From Idiomarina piscisalsi (GTDB lineage Bacteria > Pseudomonadota > Gammaproteobacteria > Enterobacterales > Alteromonadaceae): a DNA stretch of 64,000 bases. The stretch spans positions 2,170,001 through 2,234,000 of the forward strand of contig NZ_CP022133.1 in assembly GCF_002211765.1 (NCBI RefSeq). The letters are read 5' to 3'. The position numbers were made by a program, and so were the translations under genes. Position 1 is the first letter of the stretch, and each line of letters begins with the position of its first letter. The notes beneath the pieces are model-generated. The model made no database searches. It had not been told where the DNA came from and saw only the letters and a program-made list of their open reading frames with translations. Shown piece after piece: positions 24,325-36,287 of this stretch.

Positions 24325-27042
24325 CTACAGTTTACCGTGACAATGTTTGTACTTTTTACCTGATCCACAAGGACAAGGCTCGTTTCGCCCCACCTTTTGT
24401 TCATTGCGGGCCGGTTGCTGAGACTGTCCTTGTTGGCGGGGTTGCTCACCTTGAGTTGCAGGCTTTGTCTGCTCATGTTTAAACTCTCGCGGAGCACTAT
24501 CAGCGGCTTTACGCTGTTCATCAACCGCATCAACATCTTCCTGAGCACGCACTTTCACACGACTTAGAATAGTCACCACATCCAGCTTCAAGTTCTCAAG
24601 CATTTCACTGAATAACTCGAACGCTTCACGCTTATATTCCTGCTTAGGGTTTTTCTGTGCATAACCACGCAAGTGGATGCCCTGGCGTAAATGATCCATC
24701 GCGGCCAAGTGCTCTTTCCAGTGCTGATCAAGGCTTTGCAACATAATCGATTTTTCAAAGCGACGCAGAACTTCAGGACCGACCAAGTCTTCTTTTTCCT
24801 GATACGTCTTAACAAGCTCTTCCAATACCCGCTCACGCAACACTTCTTCGTGGAAGTGCTCTTCTTCTTCCAACCACTGCTGTAGCGGTAACTCTACTTG
24901 GAAATCAGCACGTAAGCGTTCTTCCAGCGACTTCAAGTCCCATAACTCAGCCAATGACTGTGGTGGCACGTATTCATCAATAACCGCATTGACCACATCT
25001 TCACGGATGACGGTAATGGTTTCTGAAATATCGCCTTCATCAAGCAGTTCGTTGCGCTGCTCATAAACAACTGAACGCTGGTCGTTGGCAACATCATCAT
25101 ACTCAAGTAATTGCTTACGAATATCGAAGTTGCGACCTTCCACTTTGCGTTGTGCGTTTTCAATAGCACGAGTCACCCAAGGATGCTCAATCGCTTCCCC
25201 TTCTTTCATACCCAAGCGTTTCATCATGGTACCAATACGATCAGAGGCAAAGATACGCATCAGCGGGTCTTCTAATGACAGATAAAAGCGTGAGGAGCCA
25301 GGGTCACCTTGACGACCAGCACGACCACGCAGCTGATTATCAATACGACGGGATTCATGGCGCTCGGTACCAATAATATGTAAGCCACCCGCTTCGATAA
25401 CGTCGTCGTGGACTTTCTGCCATTCTGCTTTAATGGAGTCAATTTTATCGTTCGATGGCTCTTCAAGCTTCTCAACGTCAACCATCCAGTTACCGCCCAA
25501 GACGATATCGGTACCACGACCGGCCATGTTAGTGGCTATCGTTACGGCACCAGGGCGACCCGCCTGAGCAATAATGTCGGCTTCTTGTGCGTGGAATTTC
25601 GCATTCAGTACCGCATGTGGAATTTTCTTTTTCTTCAAAAGGCGTGACAACAGCTCGGAGTTCTCAATAGATACCGTACCGACCAGCACGGGCCGTTTCT
25701 GTTTACGACATTCTTCAATGTCTTCCGCAATCGCTTCGTACTTTTCTTGAGCAGTCAGATAGATAAGATCCGCTCGGTCATCACGTACCATTGGCTTGTT
25801 TGTTGGAATAACAACGGTTTCAAGTCCGTATATCGACTGAAACTCAAAGGCTTCCGTATCTGCGGTACCTGTCATACCCGCCAATTTGTCATACAGACGG
25901 AAATAATTCTGGAAAGTAATGGAGGCAAGTGTTTGGTTTTCGTTCTGGATGGGTACGCCTTCTTTGGCTTCTACGGCTTGGTGCAGACCTTCAGACCAAC
26001 GACGCCCTTCCATTGTACGACCAGTATGTTCATCAACGATAATAATCTGGTCGTCTTTAACAATGTAGTCGACATCTTTTTGAAATAAATGATGCGCTCT
26101 TAACGCCGCATTAATATGATGTAACAGGCTGATATTAGCAGCTGAATACAAAGAGTCATCTTCAGCCAACATGCCTTTTTCTTTTAGCAATGACTCTATA
26201 TGTTCTTGGCCATTTTCGGTCAAATGAAGCTGCTTAGCCTTTTCATCAATAGTGAAGTGACCGTCGCCCTTCTCTTCTTCCGTATCTTCTTTTTCCTGAC
26301 GCACTAAGTGTGGTACCAGTTCATTCATCTTGCGGTACATTTCAGAACTGTCTTCCGCAGGTCCCGAAATAATCAGCGGTGTTCTGGCTTCATCAATGAG
26401 AATTGAGTCAACCTCATCGACCAACGCGTAGTAAAGCTCACGTTGCACACGATCCTGCGGCGAAAACGCCATGTTGTCGCGCAAATAGTCAAAGCCAAAT
26501 TCGTTATTCGTACCGTAGGTAATATCCGCCTGATACGCCGCTTTTTTGTCTTCCGGGTTCATACCTGGAATATTGAAAGCAACACTCAGACCTAAAAATT
26601 CAAATAAAGGACGGTTGAATTCGGCATCACGCTTAGCCAGATAATCGTTCACCGTAATAATGTGTACGCCTTTGCCCGGTAGCGCATTCAAATAGGCGGT
26701 TAGTGTGGCGGTTAAGGTTTTACCCTCACCAGTTTTCATTTCCGCAATACGGTTTTCGTTCAAAACCATACCGCCAATCAGCTGCACGTCGAAGTGACGC
26801 ATTTTAAAGACGCGCTTACTGGCTTCGCGAACCGTTGCAAACGCTTCAGTTAGTAATTTATCGAGTTTTTCGCCTTCGTTAAGGCGCTTACGAAACTCAG
26901 CGGTCTTTTCTTTTAATTCGGCATCACTCAATGCTTCAAATTCGGGTTCTAACGCATTTATCCGATCAACATCTTTTTGCATGGTTTTGAGGATGCGATC
27001 GTTGCGACTTCCAAAAACTTTTCGAAACAGACTGCCTAGCAT
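24325..27042 (-). CDS. secA: Protein translocase ATPase SecA
   Basis: Motor ATPase that pushes preproteins through SecYEG. The 905-aa protein shows Walker [14 protein letters not shown], the [12 protein letters not shown]alker B, the preprotein cross-linking domain, the second motor domain with [16 protein letters not shown] and the C-terminal zinc motif [14 protein letters not shown] used to bind SecB. No SecM-type arrest peptide is seen upstream; an M23 peptidase gene takes that place. Start ATG 27042. Confidence 0.98.
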   Translation of the reverse strand: MLGSLFRKVFGSRNDRILKTMQKDVDRINALEPEFEALSDAELKEKTAEFRKRLNEGEKLDKLLTEAFATVREASKRVFKMRHFDVQLIGGMVLNENRIAEMKTGEGKTLTATLTAYLNALPGKGVHIITVNDYLAKRDAEFNRPLFEFLGLSVAFNIPGMNPEDKKAAYQADITYGTNNEFGFDYLRDNMAFSPQDRVQRELYYALVDEVDSILIDEARTPLIISGPAEDSSEMYRKMNELVPHLVRQEKEDTEEEKGDGHFTIDEKAKQLHLTENGQEHIESLLKEKGMLAEDDSLYSAANISLLHHINAALRAHHLFQKDVDYIVKDDQIIIVDEHTGRTMEGRRWSEGLHQAVEAKEGVPIQNENQTLASITFQNYFRLYDKLAGMTGTADTEAFEFQSIYGLETVVIPTNKPMVRDDRADLIYLTAQEKYEAIAEDIEECRKQKRPVLVGTVSIENSELLSRLLKKKKIPHAVLNAKFHAQEADIIAQAGRPGAVTIATNMAGRGTDIVLGGNWMVDVEKLEEPSNDKIDSIKAEWQKVHDDVIEAGGLHIIGTERHESRRIDNQLRGRAGRQGDPGSSRFYLSLEDPLMRIFASDRIGTMMKRLGMKEGEAIEHPWVTRAIENAQRKVEGRNFDIRKQLLEYDDVANDQRSVVYEQRNELLDEGDISETITVIREDVVNAVIDEYVPPQSLAELWDLKSLEERLRADFQVELPLQQWLEEEEHFHEEVLRERVLEELVKTYQEKEDLVGPEVLRRFEKSIMLQSLDQHWKEHLAAMDHLRQGIHLRGYAQKNPKQEYKREAFELFSEMLENLKLDVVTILSRVKVRAQEDVDAVDEQRKAADSAPREFKHEQTKPATQGEQPRQQGQSQQPARNEQKVGRNEPCPCGSGKKYKHCHGKL

Positions 27043-27126
27043 GAGTTTGATATATCCTGTGTTACTTTTAACAACAAAAGCGGTACCCAGTACCGCTTGC
27101 GTGTATTCTCTTAATGTTCAAATGTA

Positions 27127-28053
27127 TTAATCGGCTTCCCGGTACACAAATTGGTTTGGATCAATCTGCTTACCATTACGTAAAACTTCGTAATGCACAT
27201 GAGGCCCAGTTGAACGACCACTGCTCCCCATTTCCGCTATTTGCTGACCGCGTGTAACAACGTCGCCGACGTTCACTAATATCTCGTGGTTGTGACCGTA
27301 ACGGGTTTTCAAACCACCACCATGGTCAATTTCAACCAGCTGACCATAACCGTACCTATCTCCCGCCCAAGTGACGACACCGGCTCCGGTAGCAACCACT
27401 TGCACGTCTTCGTTGTAACTCGCAAAGTCCAGCCCCTTATGCATGGCTGGCGTACCGTTGAAGGGATCTTTACGAATACCGTATTGCGAAGACAACCAAC
27501 CATCAGAGATTGGACGTCCGGCAATGTAAGCATCATTATTAAGTTGGTGATTCATCATCACAGATTCAAGGAGAGATAACTGTTTTTGTTTGTCCGATAT
27601 CTTTGACAACATGTCTTCGATATCAGTGAGTACGTCAGTCCCGGAAGCCTGCGGTAATTCAGCCACTTCTATTTCAGGTCCGCCAATCGGCATTTCCTGC
27701 TGGAAATTGAACTCGCCATTATCAAGGTTAGCAACGCCTGCTAAGCGTTCACCTAGGGCATCTAAACGGCGCATTTGAGCACGTAACTCGCCTAAATATA
27801 CCTTCATTGCCCCCAATTGCTTTTGGGTATCTTCTCTTAAGGCTTTTACGGCTTTTTGCTGAAGAATAAGGTTCTTTTGCTCTTTGGTAATTTGCGCTTG
27901 CGCAAACTCGGGATCAACCCCGCGGTATTCCCATGGCTGCCACGTGACAAGCCCAATAAACGCAGCAACACCGGCGAAAGACAACATCCGTCTACGACTT
28001 AATTTAACGCGAAAACGAATTTTGGAGCCTCGATAAAAGACTGATAAACTCAT
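27127..28053 (-). CDS. M23-family (LytM) metallopeptidase, membrane-anchored
   Basis: A 308-aa inner-membrane-anchored periplasmic protein. A basic N terminus is followed by one span (about residues 24-40), a coiled coil (about 55-115) and a C-terminal LytM domain with HKGLDFA, RYGHNHEI and HVHYEV, so the zinc ligands are all present and the domain may cut peptidoglycan cross-links. It lies between lpxC/dciA and secA, as in many marine gammaproteobacteria. Not assignable to a named E. coli gene; it is similar in layout to MepM or EnvC-type proteins. Confidence 0.88.
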   Translation of the reverse strand: MSLSVFYRGSKIRFRVKLSRRRMLSFAGVAAFIGLVTWQPWEYRGVDPEFAQAQITKEQKNLILQQKAVKALREDTQKQLGAMKVYLGELRAQMRRLDALGERLAGVANLDNGEFNFQQEMPIGGPEIEVAELPQASGTDVLTDIEDMLSKISDKQKQLSLLESVMMNHQLNNDAYIAGRPISDGWLSSQYGIRKDPFNGTPAMHKGLDFASYNEDVQVVATGAGVVTWAGDRYGYGQLVEIDHGGGLKTRYGHNHEILVNVGDVVTRGQQIAEMGSSGRSTGPHVHYEVLRNGKQIDPNQFVYREAD

Positions 28054-28088
28054 CTGAACTCTCTTATTATTTGTTGACTACACCACTT

Positions 28089-28529
28089 ATGTCACGACAA
28101 CCCAAAACGCCATCAGAATTGCTACGTACGGGTCAGCAACCTATGGCTGAAACGTTGCGACATTATGCACAGTTTGCCGCTCAACTCTCAGAATGGCAAC
28201 AGTTGTTTAAAAACTGCGTGGACAAAGCGACAGCACAGCATTGTCAGCTCGTGAACATTCGCGACGGAGCGCTCATCATAAAAGCTGGCAGCGGCAGCTG
28301 GTCAACAAAACTTAAATTCCAACAAGCGGCCATTATAACGTATTTTCAAAACAATGCGACGGTGCCGGTCAACAAGCTCTCAGTGAAAGTGTCACCGAAT
28401 GTAAACACAACAAATGACAGCGCGCAAAGGCTAAGAAATATGGCGGAGGGGTGCAGCGAACCACTGCGTCTTCAGTTAGAAGCGTTGGCGGCGAAGTTTG
28501 ATAACGACGCCGCCGACAATAAGAGCTAA
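28089..28529 (+). CDS. dciA: DUF721 protein, DciA-like helicase loader
   Basis: A 146-aa protein with the DUF721 fold (LYHAL-type helices, then LVNIRDGALIIKAGSGSWSTKLKF). DciA proteins load the DnaB replicative helicase in bacteria lacking DnaC. I chose ATG 28089 (MSRQPKTPSEL) over the TTG at 28071. It is divergent from the M23 gene and its stop abuts that of lpxC. Family assignment is good; function is known only for relatives. Confidence 0.8.
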   Translation: MSRQPKTPSELLRTGQQPMAETLRHYAQFAAQLSEWQQLFKNCVDKATAQHCQLVNIRDGALIIKAGSGSWSTKLKFQQAAIITYFQNNATVPVNKLSVKVSPNVNTTNDSAQRLRNMAEGCSEPLRLQLEALAAKFDNDAADNKS

Positions 28530-29450
28530 CTAAGCGGTTGTATTAGCCGGTGACCAAAAGGCAATAGGCTCTTTTGCCTGTTCATCTTCAAAGGTCACAA
28601 ACTCCCAGGCAGATTCATGCTCCAGGACAGCCTGAAGCAATTGGTTGTTCAGCGCGTGGCCTGATTTATAAGCACGCAAGTGACCCAGAATACTGTGACC
28701 GCCCATGTATAAGTCGCCCACAGCATCCAGCATCTTGTGTTTCACAAATTCATCATCGTAGCGCAAGCCGTCGTTGTTCAATACACGGAAGTCATCAAGC
28801 ACCACAGCGTTATCAAAGCTGCCACCGAGTGCCAGATTGTTTTTACGCAAGTACTCAATGTCTTTCATGAAGCCAAACGTCCGCGCACGGCTAATATCCT
28901 TAATGAACGCGTTAGCACTGAAATCCATGCTGACGGTTTGCCCAGTGTCTGCGATAGCCGGGTGGTCAAAGTCGATAGCAAAGTCGATACGGAAACCATC
29001 GTGGGGTAGCAGTTCCGCCCACTTGTCACCGTCTTCAACACGCACCGGCTCTTTGATTCGGATAAACTTCTTCGCTGCTGACTGCTCTTCAATGCCCGCA
29101 CTTTGTAGCAGGTAAACAAACGGGTGAGAGCTACCGTCCATAATTGGAATTTCATGCGAGTCGACTTCGATAATAGCATTATCAATGCCAACCCCGGCAA
29201 GCGCAGCGAGTAAATGTTCGACTGTCGATATGCGAATGTTTTCCTCATTAATTAAACACGTACAAAGCTGCGTATCACGAACCCAGTCAGCACGCGCAGG
29301 AATATCTACTGCCGGCTCTAAGTCAGTACGGCGAAAGATCAACCCAGTATTAGCCGCCGCCGGACGCAAAGTTAAATTCACTTTGTTGCCCTTGTGCAAG
29401 CCAATCCCTGTCGCTGATATCGCTTGTTGCAATGTACGTTGCTTAATCAT
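28530..29450 (-). CDS. lpxC: UDP-3-O-acyl-N-acetylglucosamine deacetylase LpxC
   Basis: Zinc deacetylase, first committed step of lipid A synthesis. Visible motifs are [17 protein letters not shown] with a zinc His at about residue 79, [25 protein letters not shown] with the other zinc ligands, and [11 protein letters not shown]. Its 306 aa match the E. coli enzyme (305). It ends the dcw cluster downstream of ftsZ but has a promoter of its own in the 151-base gap. Confidence 0.97.
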   Translation of the reverse strand: MIKQRTLQQAISATGIGLHKGNKVNLTLRPAAANTGLIFRRTDLEPAVDIPARADWVRDTQLCTCLINEENIRISTVEHLLAALAGVGIDNAIIEVDSHEIPIMDGSSHPFVYLLQSAGIEEQSAAKKFIRIKEPVRVEDGDKWAELLPHDGFRIDFAIDFDHPAIADTGQTVSMDFSANAFIKDISRARTFGFMKDIEYLRKNNLALGGSFDNAVVLDDFRVLNNDGLRYDDEFVKHKMLDAVGDLYMGGHSILGHLRAYKSGHALNNQLLQAVLEHESAWEFVTFEDEQAKEPIAFWSPANTTA

Positions 29451-29537
29451 GAGCTTTATTCACCTACCTTAATAAAATCGGTTCGCTTTATACGGTGACT
29501 GGTCAAAAAACGACCATTCAAACCAAAGCGGCCGCAT

Positions 29538-29567
29538 ATTATACGACATTTGTCATGTTCCGATCAA
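29538..29567 (-). promoter_or_regulatory. Probable lpxC promoter
   Basis: On the minus strand, TTGATC (29562-29567) and TATAAT (29538-29543) are separated by 18 bases, close to sigma-70 consensus. The pair lies about 90 bases upstream of the lpxC start, in the ftsZ-lpxC gap. Inferred from sequence only. Confidence 0.55.
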
Positions 29568-29601
29568 ATTTTACGCATAATTACACTGGCTTAGCAGTTA
29601 T

Positions 29602-30795
29602 TTAGTCCGCTTGTTTACGCAAAAATGCCGGAATATCTAAATAATCCAACTCTTTCTCTTGCTTTGGCTTCGTCGCCGCTTGGCGCTTAGCTTCCGGCTT
29701 AGGTTCAGCTTGCGCTTCTTCTTGCTCTTCATAACGAGGAGCCGCCGCACCGCGGTCAAGATCAGCACGATACGTTGGCTGAGGCTCACGTTTTGGTGCG
29801 CTTTGTGCGTTGTTAACCAACGAAATGTCCGGTTTGCGCTCAGCACCAATACCCGTTGCCACAACAGTGACTCTTAATTCATCAGACATCTCAGTGTCGA
29901 TAACGGTTCCCACAATAACGGTGGCATTATCTGACGCAAACGCCTTGACGGTGTTACCTACCGTTTCGAACTCGTCAATGCTCATGTCCATGCCGGCGGT
30001 TACATTAACCAACACGCCACGCGCGCCAGACAGATCGATATCTTCCAGAAGCGGACTGTTGATAGCCATTTCCGCCGCTTCCTGCGCACGATCTTCACCG
30101 CTTGCGGCGCCAGTCCCCATCATTGCCGTACCCATTTCTTTCATTACGGCACGAACGTCAGCAAAGTCGACGTTGATAAGACCCGGACGGGTAATCAGCT
30201 CAGCAATACCCTGTACCGCACCTAAAAGAACGTTATTGGCGGCGCTAAAGGCGTCTAACAGCGACGTGCCTTTACCCATCACCTTCAGCAGTTTCTCGTT
30301 AGGAATGGTAATGAGTGAATCAACACTTTGTTCAAGTGCGTGGATGCCTTCGTCGGCAACGGCCATGCGCTTCTTACCTTCGAACGGGAAGGGTTTAGTA
30401 ACAACCGCAACCGTAAGAATTCCCAGCTCCTTGGCGACTTCAGCAACCACAGGTGCTGCACCGGTGCCAGTGCCACCGCCCATTCCGGCTGCAATAAAGA
30501 CCATATCCGCGCCTTCTAATTGAATACGGATATTTTCGCGGTCTTCTTCCGCCGATTGGCGACCCACTTCCGGGTTAGCGCCCGCGCCAAGCCCCTTAGT
30601 GATGTCCTGACCTAATTGAATGGTCACGTCTGCGGTGTGATTACGCAGTGCCTGCGCATCGGTGTTCGCCGCGATAAACTGCACACCTTCAATTGACTCT
30701 TTAACCATGTGCTGGACAGCGTTACCGCCACCACCACCGACGCCAATCACTTTAATGACGGCTTCGCTTTCGTAATTATCCATCAGTTCGAACAT
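29602..30795 (-). CDS. ftsZ: Cell division GTPase FtsZ
   Basis: Tubulin homologue that forms the Z-ring. The 397-aa protein has the tubulin signature [18 protein letters not shown] (about residues 106-123), NTDAQAL, and the conserved C-terminal tail [16 protein letters not shown] that binds FtsA and ZipA. A Glu/Lys/Ala-rich linker occupies about residues 325-380. It follows ftsA after 37 bases, as usual. Confidence 0.98.
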   Translation of the reverse strand: MFELMDNYESEAVIKVIGVGGGGGNAVQHMVKESIEGVQFIAANTDAQALRNHTADVTIQLGQDITKGLGAGANPEVGRQSAEEDRENIRIQLEGADMVFIAAGMGGGTGTGAAPVVAEVAKELGILTVAVVTKPFPFEGKKRMAVADEGIHALEQSVDSLITIPNEKLLKVMGKGTSLLDAFSAANNVLLGAVQGIAELITRPGLINVDFADVRAVMKEMGTAMMGTGAASGEDRAQEAAEMAINSPLLEDIDLSGARGVLVNVTAGMDMSIDEFETVGNTVKAFASDNATVIVGTVIDTEMSDELRVTVVATGIGAERKPDISLVNNAQSAPKREPQPTYRADLDRGAAAPRYEEQEEAQAEPKPEAKRQAATKPKQEKELDYLDIPAFLRKQAD

Positions 30796-30832
30796 AATAA
30801 TTCTCCCTACCTGCTTTTTTTGCTACCCCAAG

Positions 30833-32065
30833 TTAAAACTCACCTTTGAACCAACTCTGCACTTTCTGCCAGAGTCCGATCACGTCAGTTTTAGAGCTTT
30901 CTTTTTGTGATACAGCGGCGTCTTCCTGTCCATACCGTAACAGTCCAACCGCTGTCGCATAAACCGGGTCTTCTACGTAGTCCCGTAAACCTTTCATACC
31001 AAGCGGTACGCCTACGCGCACCGGCATTTGGAATATCTCTTCTGCAAAATCAACGCAGCCTTCCATTTTTGCGCTACCACCAGTGATAACCACACCCGCT
31101 GCAATCTGCTCGTCTAAACCACTTTGCTGAATTTCATCTCTGACTAATTCAAACAGCTCCTGATAGCGTGGCTCTACCACTTCCGCCAGCGTATGGCGCG
31201 ACATCACTCGTGACGGCCGGCCACCGACAGAAGGCACTTCAATGGTGTCCTCCATACTGACCATTTGACGCAACGCACAAGCATGCTTGGTCTTAATTTC
31301 TTCCGCATGATTGGTCGGCGTACGGAATATTTTGGCAATATCGCTGGTCACCTGATTACCGGCGGCCGGAATCACTGCGGTATGACGTAACACGCCGCCC
31401 GCGTAGATGCAGATATCGATAGTGCCGCCACCTAAATCGACCAACGCTACGCCTAAGTCTTTTTCGTCATCGGTCAATACCGAGATACTCGATGCCAACG
31501 CAGAAAAAATCAGTTTGTCGACTGACAAACCACAGCGCTCCACCGCTTTGGTAATATTCTTGGCCATGTCATTGGCGCAGGTAATGATGTGGACTTTTGA
31601 CTCCATACGCACGCCCGACATGCCAATGGGGCTGCGAATACTTTCCTGCGAGTCAATCACGTATTCCTGCGGCAGCACATGCAGAATGCGACGCTCTTTC
31701 GCAATCGGCACGGACTGCGCGGCGTGAATAACACTGTCCACGTCGTCTTGTGTCACTTCCGCTTCATTAATCGGCACCATGCCACTTTCGTTTTGGCATG
31801 AAATATGGCGCCCTGAGATATTCAGGTAAACAGACGCGACACGGCAGTCGGCCATCAGCTCGGCTTCATCGACAGCTCTTTGCACAGACTGTACAACCAG
31901 GTTCAGATCGTTAACGCCGCCTTTATCCATGCCACGCGCAACGGCGGTACCAACGCCAACAACGCTGATTTCATTGTCTGGCAAAAGCTCACCGATAAGC
32001 GCGGTGACTTTACTTGTGCCTATGTCCAGACCTACTACCATATTGCGTTCCGATGTTTTCGACAT
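30833..32065 (-). CDS. ftsA: Cell division protein FtsA
   Basis: Actin-like membrane tether of the Z-ring. The 410-aa protein opens with GLDIGTSKVTALIGE (phosphate-binding loop), has LVDLGGGTIDICIY and GVVITGGSAKMEG for the nucleotide pocket, and ends in an amphipathic helix IGLWQKVQSWFKGEF that inserts in the membrane. Lies between ftsQ and ftsZ. Confidence 0.97.
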   Translation of the reverse strand: MSKTSERNMVVGLDIGTSKVTALIGELLPDNEISVVGVGTAVARGMDKGGVNDLNLVVQSVQRAVDEAELMADCRVASVYLNISGRHISCQNESGMVPINEAEVTQDDVDSVIHAAQSVPIAKERRILHVLPQEYVIDSQESIRSPIGMSGVRMESKVHIITCANDMAKNITKAVERCGLSVDKLIFSALASSISVLTDDEKDLGVALVDLGGGTIDICIYAGGVLRHTAVIPAAGNQVTSDIAKIFRTPTNHAEEIKTKHACALRQMVSMEDTIEVPSVGGRPSRVMSRHTLAEVVEPRYQELFELVRDEIQQSGLDEQIAAGVVITGGSAKMEGCVDFAEEIFQMPVRVGVPLGMKGLRDYVEDPVYATAVGLLRYGQEDAAVSQKESSKTDVIGLWQKVQSWFKGEF

Positions 32066-32071
32066 ATCTGC

Positions 32072-32818
32072 CTAACTCTCACTTTTTGCTTCACGCCAGG
32101 CCACTGCAGCCCCGGTATCGTATCGTAAATCCACTGTATCTATTTTCTTATTTTCACTGTTTTCGTGGTTCATCATGCTTGGAAACAAATCAATAAAACG
32201 TTTAATTCGCTCCAACGTCGCTTCCCTACCCAGCTTTATCTCTATGCCTTGCGTCAACACTAAACTGACAGCAAAGCGGTCGGTTAAACGTAAGGCTCTT
32301 ATCGAAAAACCATTCACCGACAACATCTTTTGCAAACGGTAAAATTCACTCAGTGTCTCTTCCACCGCATGCTCAGGCCCAAACAATTGGGGCAACTGAG
32401 TACTCACTTTAGTGACATCCGCCCGAAACACCTCATCGTGCTCGTTAATTAGCCGGTCGGCATTCCATAGCGCTTGTGGCTGATGTTCCGACACAAACAC
32501 CGACAACCGATCCGGCCATACTTTGCGTATTGACACCTTTTTTACCCATGGCAGTGCTTCAACACGCTGCCTTAAACCGTTCACGTCCGCCGTAAAAAAA
32601 CTGCCCAGCGGCTTTGACAAAAGCGCCTGTCTTATCTCGCTTTTGTCGGTATAAACCAATTCGCCTTGTACACTCAGGCTCGCTATGGGCACTTGTTGTT
32701 CATCTGTCAGCACGTCATTTAACTGATAAATACCAACGCCGAGACCGACTAACGTCAGGCAAAACACGATGACACCAGACCAAAAGTTAACCAACTTAAG
32801 GCGCTGCTCAGCGGCCAT
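32072..32818 (-). CDS. ftsQ: Cell division protein FtsQ
   Basis: Bitopic division protein that recruits FtsB-FtsL. A cytosolic basic stretch is followed by one membrane span (about residues 13-30), a POTRA domain (SLSVQGELVYTDKSEIRQAL, WVKKVSIRKVWPDRLSVFV) and the beta domain, ending in VDLRYDTGAAVAW. 248 aa. It sits two bases from ddlB and six from ftsA. Confidence 0.95.
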   Translation of the reverse strand: MAAEQRLKLVNFWSGVIVFCLTLVGLGVGIYQLNDVLTDEQQVPIASLSVQGELVYTDKSEIRQALLSKPLGSFFTADVNGLRQRVEALPWVKKVSIRKVWPDRLSVFVSEHQPQALWNADRLINEHDEVFRADVTKVSTQLPQLFGPEHAVEETLSEFYRLQKMLSVNGFSIRALRLTDRFAVSLVLTQGIEIKLGREATLERIKRFIDLFPSMMNHENSENKKIDTVDLRYDTGAAVAWREAKSES

Positions 32819-32820
32819 GT

Positions 32821-33750
32821 CTACTGCTCCAGTGTCTGCGCCAATATGCGCTGCACCAGCTCACCAAAATCAATACCCGATGCTTTTGCTGCCATAGGCA
32901 CCAAGCTTTTTTCTGTCATACCGGGCACAGTATTCGCTTCTAACAAGTACCAGTTACCCTCTTTTGCACGCATCACATCGATACGTCCCCAACCTTTCGC
33001 ATCTATCGCTTTAAACGCTTCCTCGGCCAGAGTTTTCAAGTACGTTTCATCCTGCTCGTTTAAGCCAGACGGACAGTGATACAAGGTATCGTTTGCCTGA
33101 TACTTGGCTTCAAAGTCGTAAAACTCATGTGGTGTTTCCAAGCGAATAACCGGCAGCGCGTTATTATCCAACAAAGCGACGGTGTATTCCTTACCTTCTA
33201 TCCATTTTTCAACTAAAACGTGCTCATCAAACTGGACCGCGTGTTTTAATGCTGACTCTAAATGTTGACCGGTGTCCGCTATGCTCATGCCTATAGAGGA
33301 GCCCTCTCGCGCCGGCTTCACAATGACACGCCCACCAAGCTCGGCTATTAATTCCTCGCTATTAACGCTATCAAGCTCCGCCGCTCTAACCACACGCCAC
33401 GGCGCTGTCGGCAATTCAAGTGCGTGCCAGATTTGCTTACAACGCACTTTATCCATGGCTAAAGCGCAACCTAAAACGCCACTGCCGGTGTAAGGCATTT
33501 CCAATACATCCAAAGCGCCTTGCATACTGCCGTCTTCACCGCCCCGACCATGCAACGCAATGAATACCCGCTCGTAACCCTCATCGATCAGTTCATGCAG
33601 GTCATGTGCGGCCGGGTCAAACGCATGCGCATCAATGCCTCTCGCCACTAACGCTTTTAACACCGCCATGCCTGACTTTAATGACACTTCCCGCTCGGCC
33701 GAGTAGCCGCCAAGCATGACCGCAACTTTTCCAAAAGCTTCAGGCGTCAT
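32821..33750 (-). CDS. ddlB: D-alanine--D-alanine ligase DdlB
   Basis: ATP-grasp ligase that makes D-Ala-D-Ala for peptidoglycan precursors. Family motifs include [44 protein letters not shown], and [17 protein letters not shown] near the C terminus. 309 aa is the E. coli DdlB size. The start overlaps the end of murC by 11 bases, suggesting translational coupling. Confidence 0.96.
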   Translation of the reverse strand: MTPEAFGKVAVMLGGYSAEREVSLKSGMAVLKALVARGIDAHAFDPAAHDLHELIDEGYERVFIALHGRGGEDGSMQGALDVLEMPYTGSGVLGCALAMDKVRCKQIWHALELPTAPWRVVRAAELDSVNSEELIAELGGRVIVKPAREGSSIGMSIADTGQHLESALKHAVQFDEHVLVEKWIEGKEYTVALLDNNALPVIRLETPHEFYDFEAKYQANDTLYHCPSGLNEQDETYLKTLAEEAFKAIDAKGWGRIDVMRAKEGNWYLLEANTVPGMTEKSLVPMAAKASGIDFGELVQRILAQTLEQ

Positions 33751-35206
33751 TGTTCAATACCTCTGAAGCAATACGCTTCGCTAAAGCACCAACGTTACCG
33801 GCCCCCTGCGTCAGTAGTAAATCGTCGTTTGCCAGTACCGACTTAAGCACTTGTGGTACTTCCTCGGGGGTTGCCACAAAAACCGGATCAATTTGTCCTC
33901 GCTGACGAATGGAGCGACACAACGACCGGCCGTCTGCGCCAGGCACAGCTGCTTCACCGGCACTATAGACTTCCAACATAATAAGCACGTCGACCTGCGA
34001 TAACACATTCACAAAGTCTTCATACAAATCGCGCGTTCTCGAGTAACGATGTGGCTGAAAGACCATCACTAAGCGTTTCTCAGGCCAACCTTCACGCGCC
34101 GCTTTAATTGTCGCAGCCACTTCTGATGGGTGGTGCCCATAGTCGTCGACTAACATCACCTCGCCATTATCGCCAGAGTCAGAAGGTACTGGGAAATTGC
34201 CGTAGTGCTGAAAGCGGCGACCAATGCCCTCAAATTTCGTCAAGGCGCGCTTAATGGAGTCGTCATCGATGCCCTCATCCGTGGCAACGGCCACCGCCGC
34301 CAATGCATTTAACGCATTGTGTTTACCCGGCATATTAAGGCATACACGGAAAGGTTCGCGGTCCTTACGTAAAATCGTAAAACAGCTTTGGCTTGCGGTT
34401 TGTTCATAGTCAACGGCTCGAACATCCGCGGACTCGCTAAAACCGTAAGTGATTGCCTGACGTCCCACGCGCGGAATCAGCTCAGACACAACCTCGTCAT
34501 CGGCGCACATAACCGCTAAGCCATAAAACGGGAGGTTGTGCAAAAACTCTACGTAGGTGTCCAACAATTTGTTGAAGTCACCTTCATAAGTGTCCATGTG
34601 ATCGGCTTCAATGTTGGTCACTATCGCAACCATGGGTTGCAGATGCAGGAAAGACGCATCGCTCTCATCGGCTTCTGCAATTAAATATTTGCTACTCCCT
34701 AAACGGGCATTTGAACCGGCACTATTCAACAAACCACCAATAACAAAAGTCGGGTCCCGTTCGGCCTCCGCAAAAATACTCGCCACTAACGATGTCGTGG
34801 TTGTTTTTCCGTGCGTACCGGCCACGGCAATACCATGTCGGAAGCGCATTAATTCAGCCAGCATTTCGGCACGGCGGACCACTGGCACTCGTAACTGATG
34901 AGCAGCCAATAACTCTGCATTGTCCTGTTTTATGGCGCTGGAAACGACAACCACACTGGCGCCTTCCACATTATTCGCCATATGGCCCAACACGATGGTC
35001 GCACCCAGTTCCCGTAAGCGCTCAGTATTGGTGTTCTCTGCAATATCAGAGCCCGATATTTGATAGCCTTGATTCAGCAATACCTCAGCAATACCCGCCA
35101 TACCGGCACCACCAATACCCACAAAGTGAATACGCTGCACCCGGCGCATTTCAGGTACATTCACTATGGTAAAAGGCTGTGCTTTGGTCGTGGTCATGCT
35201 AGTCAT
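33740..35206 (-). CDS. murC: UDP-N-acetylmuramate--L-alanine ligase MurC
   Basis: Adds L-Ala to UDP-MurNAc. N-terminal Rossmann motif [20 protein letters not shown] loop [15 protein letters not shown] (about residue 120), and the C-terminal domain with [14 protein letters not shown] and [13 protein letters not shown] chose ATG 35206, preceded by AAGAG and overlapping murG by 8 bases, giving 488 aa against 491 in E. coli. The frame runs on to 35233. Confidence 0.96.
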   Translation of the reverse strand: MTSMTTTKAQPFTIVNVPEMRRVQRIHFVGIGGAGMAGIAEVLLNQGYQISGSDIAENTNTERLRELGATIVLGHMANNVEGASVVVVSSAIKQDNAELLAAHQLRVPVVRRAEMLAELMRFRHGIAVAGTHGKTTTTSLVASIFAEAERDPTFVIGGLLNSAGSNARLGSSKYLIAEADESDASFLHLQPMVAIVTNIEADHMDTYEGDFNKLLDTYVEFLHNLPFYGLAVMCADDEVVSELIPRVGRQAITYGFSESADVRAVDYEQTASQSCFTILRKDREPFRVCLNMPGKHNALNALAAVAVATDEGIDDDSIKRALTKFEGIGRRFQHYGNFPVPSDSGDNGEVMLVDDYGHHPSEVAATIKAAREGWPEKRLVMVFQPHRYSRTRDLYEDFVNVLSQVDVLIMLEVYSAGEAAVPGADGRSLCRSIRQRGQIDPVFVATPEEVPQVLKSVLANDDLLLTQGAGNVGALAKRIASEVLNNDA

Positions 35207-36287
35207 CGCTCTTCTCAAATCTTTTACATTCATTCGCTAAGCGTTGGGTTGCTTCCGGCATACCACGCTCGCGGGCGAAACGCGCCATTGTCCACAGTTG
35301 TTGCCTGTCATGCAATAAACGTTTTAAGTGGATGGCTAATGCCCCATTTTCTAACTCTTTTTGCGGCATTAACAGAGCCGCACCACAACTTTCCAAAACC
35401 TTTGCATTCGCCGTTTGATGATCATCCACCGCATGCGGTAACGGCACTAAAATTGACGCCACACCAACGGCGGCTAATTCGGACACGGTAAGCGCCCCGG
35501 CGCGGCAAATAACCAAGTCGGCTCGGGTAAACTCAGTTGCCATGTCATCGATAAATTCTCGTACTTGTAAAGACTTAACCGTACCGGCGTCCGCATACGC
35601 CTGTTTTGTTGAGGCCTGGTTCGCCTGACCACATTGATGAACCACATTTAACTCAGCGTCTGATAACGTCTTAATGGCTTGCGGCACCTGCTCGTTGAGC
35701 ACCTTTGCGCCCAAACTGCCACCAACAATCAGTATGGTTAGCGGACCAGCAATACTTTTATCTTCCTGATGCGTTTTCACAACGTCGGTAAAGGCGTGTC
35801 GCAGCGGGTTGCCTATCACTGGATATTGCTGCCACTGAGGCATGGCGACCGGCAAGCCAAGAAAAACTTTTGTGGCTCTGGAAGCTAACAATCGAGTCGT
35901 CATACCGGGTATTGCGTTTTGTTCATGCACAAGAAGCGGAATACCCATCATTTTTGCGGCAATGCCCATCGGCGCACATACATAGCCACCAAAAGTGACC
36001 ACCACATTGGGCTGCAATTGTTTCAGTAACTGTCGGCATTGCATAACAGCTTTGGCCAGTGTGAGTGGCATCATCAACTTGCGCATAAGTCCATGCCCAC
36101 GCACGCCGGTCATACTAATACTATGGAGGCTAAACCCGGCTTCCGGAATGACTCTGGATTCAAGTCGACCTTCACGGGTACCCAGCCAGTCAACTTGCCA
36201 GCCGCTGTCTCGTAAGTTTTCTGCCACGGCCAGTGCCGGGAAAATATGACCGCCGGTACCGGCTGCCGCAATGAGTACTCGGTTCAT
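35199..36287 (-). CDS. murG: Lipid II synthase (GlcNAc transferase) MurG
   Basis: Peripheral inner-membrane glycosyltransferase that turns lipid I into lipid II. Glycine-rich loops [18 protein letters not shown] and [17 protein letters not shown] are in the N-terminal lobe; [12 protein letters not shown] and [15 protein letters not shown] are in the C-terminal lobe. 362 aa. It overlaps ftsW by 4 bases. Confidence 0.97.
   Translation of the reverse strand: MNRVLIAAAGTGGHIFPALAVAENLRDSGWQVDWLGTREGRLESRVIPEAGFSLHSISMTGVRGHGLMRKLMMPLTLAKAVMQCRQLLKQLQPNVVVTFGGYVCAPMGIAAKMMGIPLLVHEQNAIPGMTTRLLASRATKVFLGLPVAMPQWQQYPVIGNPLRHAFTDVVKTHQEDKSIAGPLTILIVGGSLGAKVLNEQVPQAIKTLSDAELNVVHQCGQANQASTKQAYADAGTVKSLQVREFIDDMATEFTRADLVICRAGALTVSELAAVGVASILVPLPHAVDDHQTANAKVLESCGAALLMPQKELENGALAIHLKRLLHDRQQLWTMARFARERGMPEATQRLANECKRFEKSDD

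Noticed and set aside
29810..30523. 237-codon plus-strand frame opposite ftsZ
   Set aside because: It is Ser/Pro/Ile-rich low-complexity shadow coding on the reverse of a secure ftsZ gene.
35060..35491. 143-codon frame opposite murC/murG
   Set aside because: Fully antisense to two certain genes; no known features.
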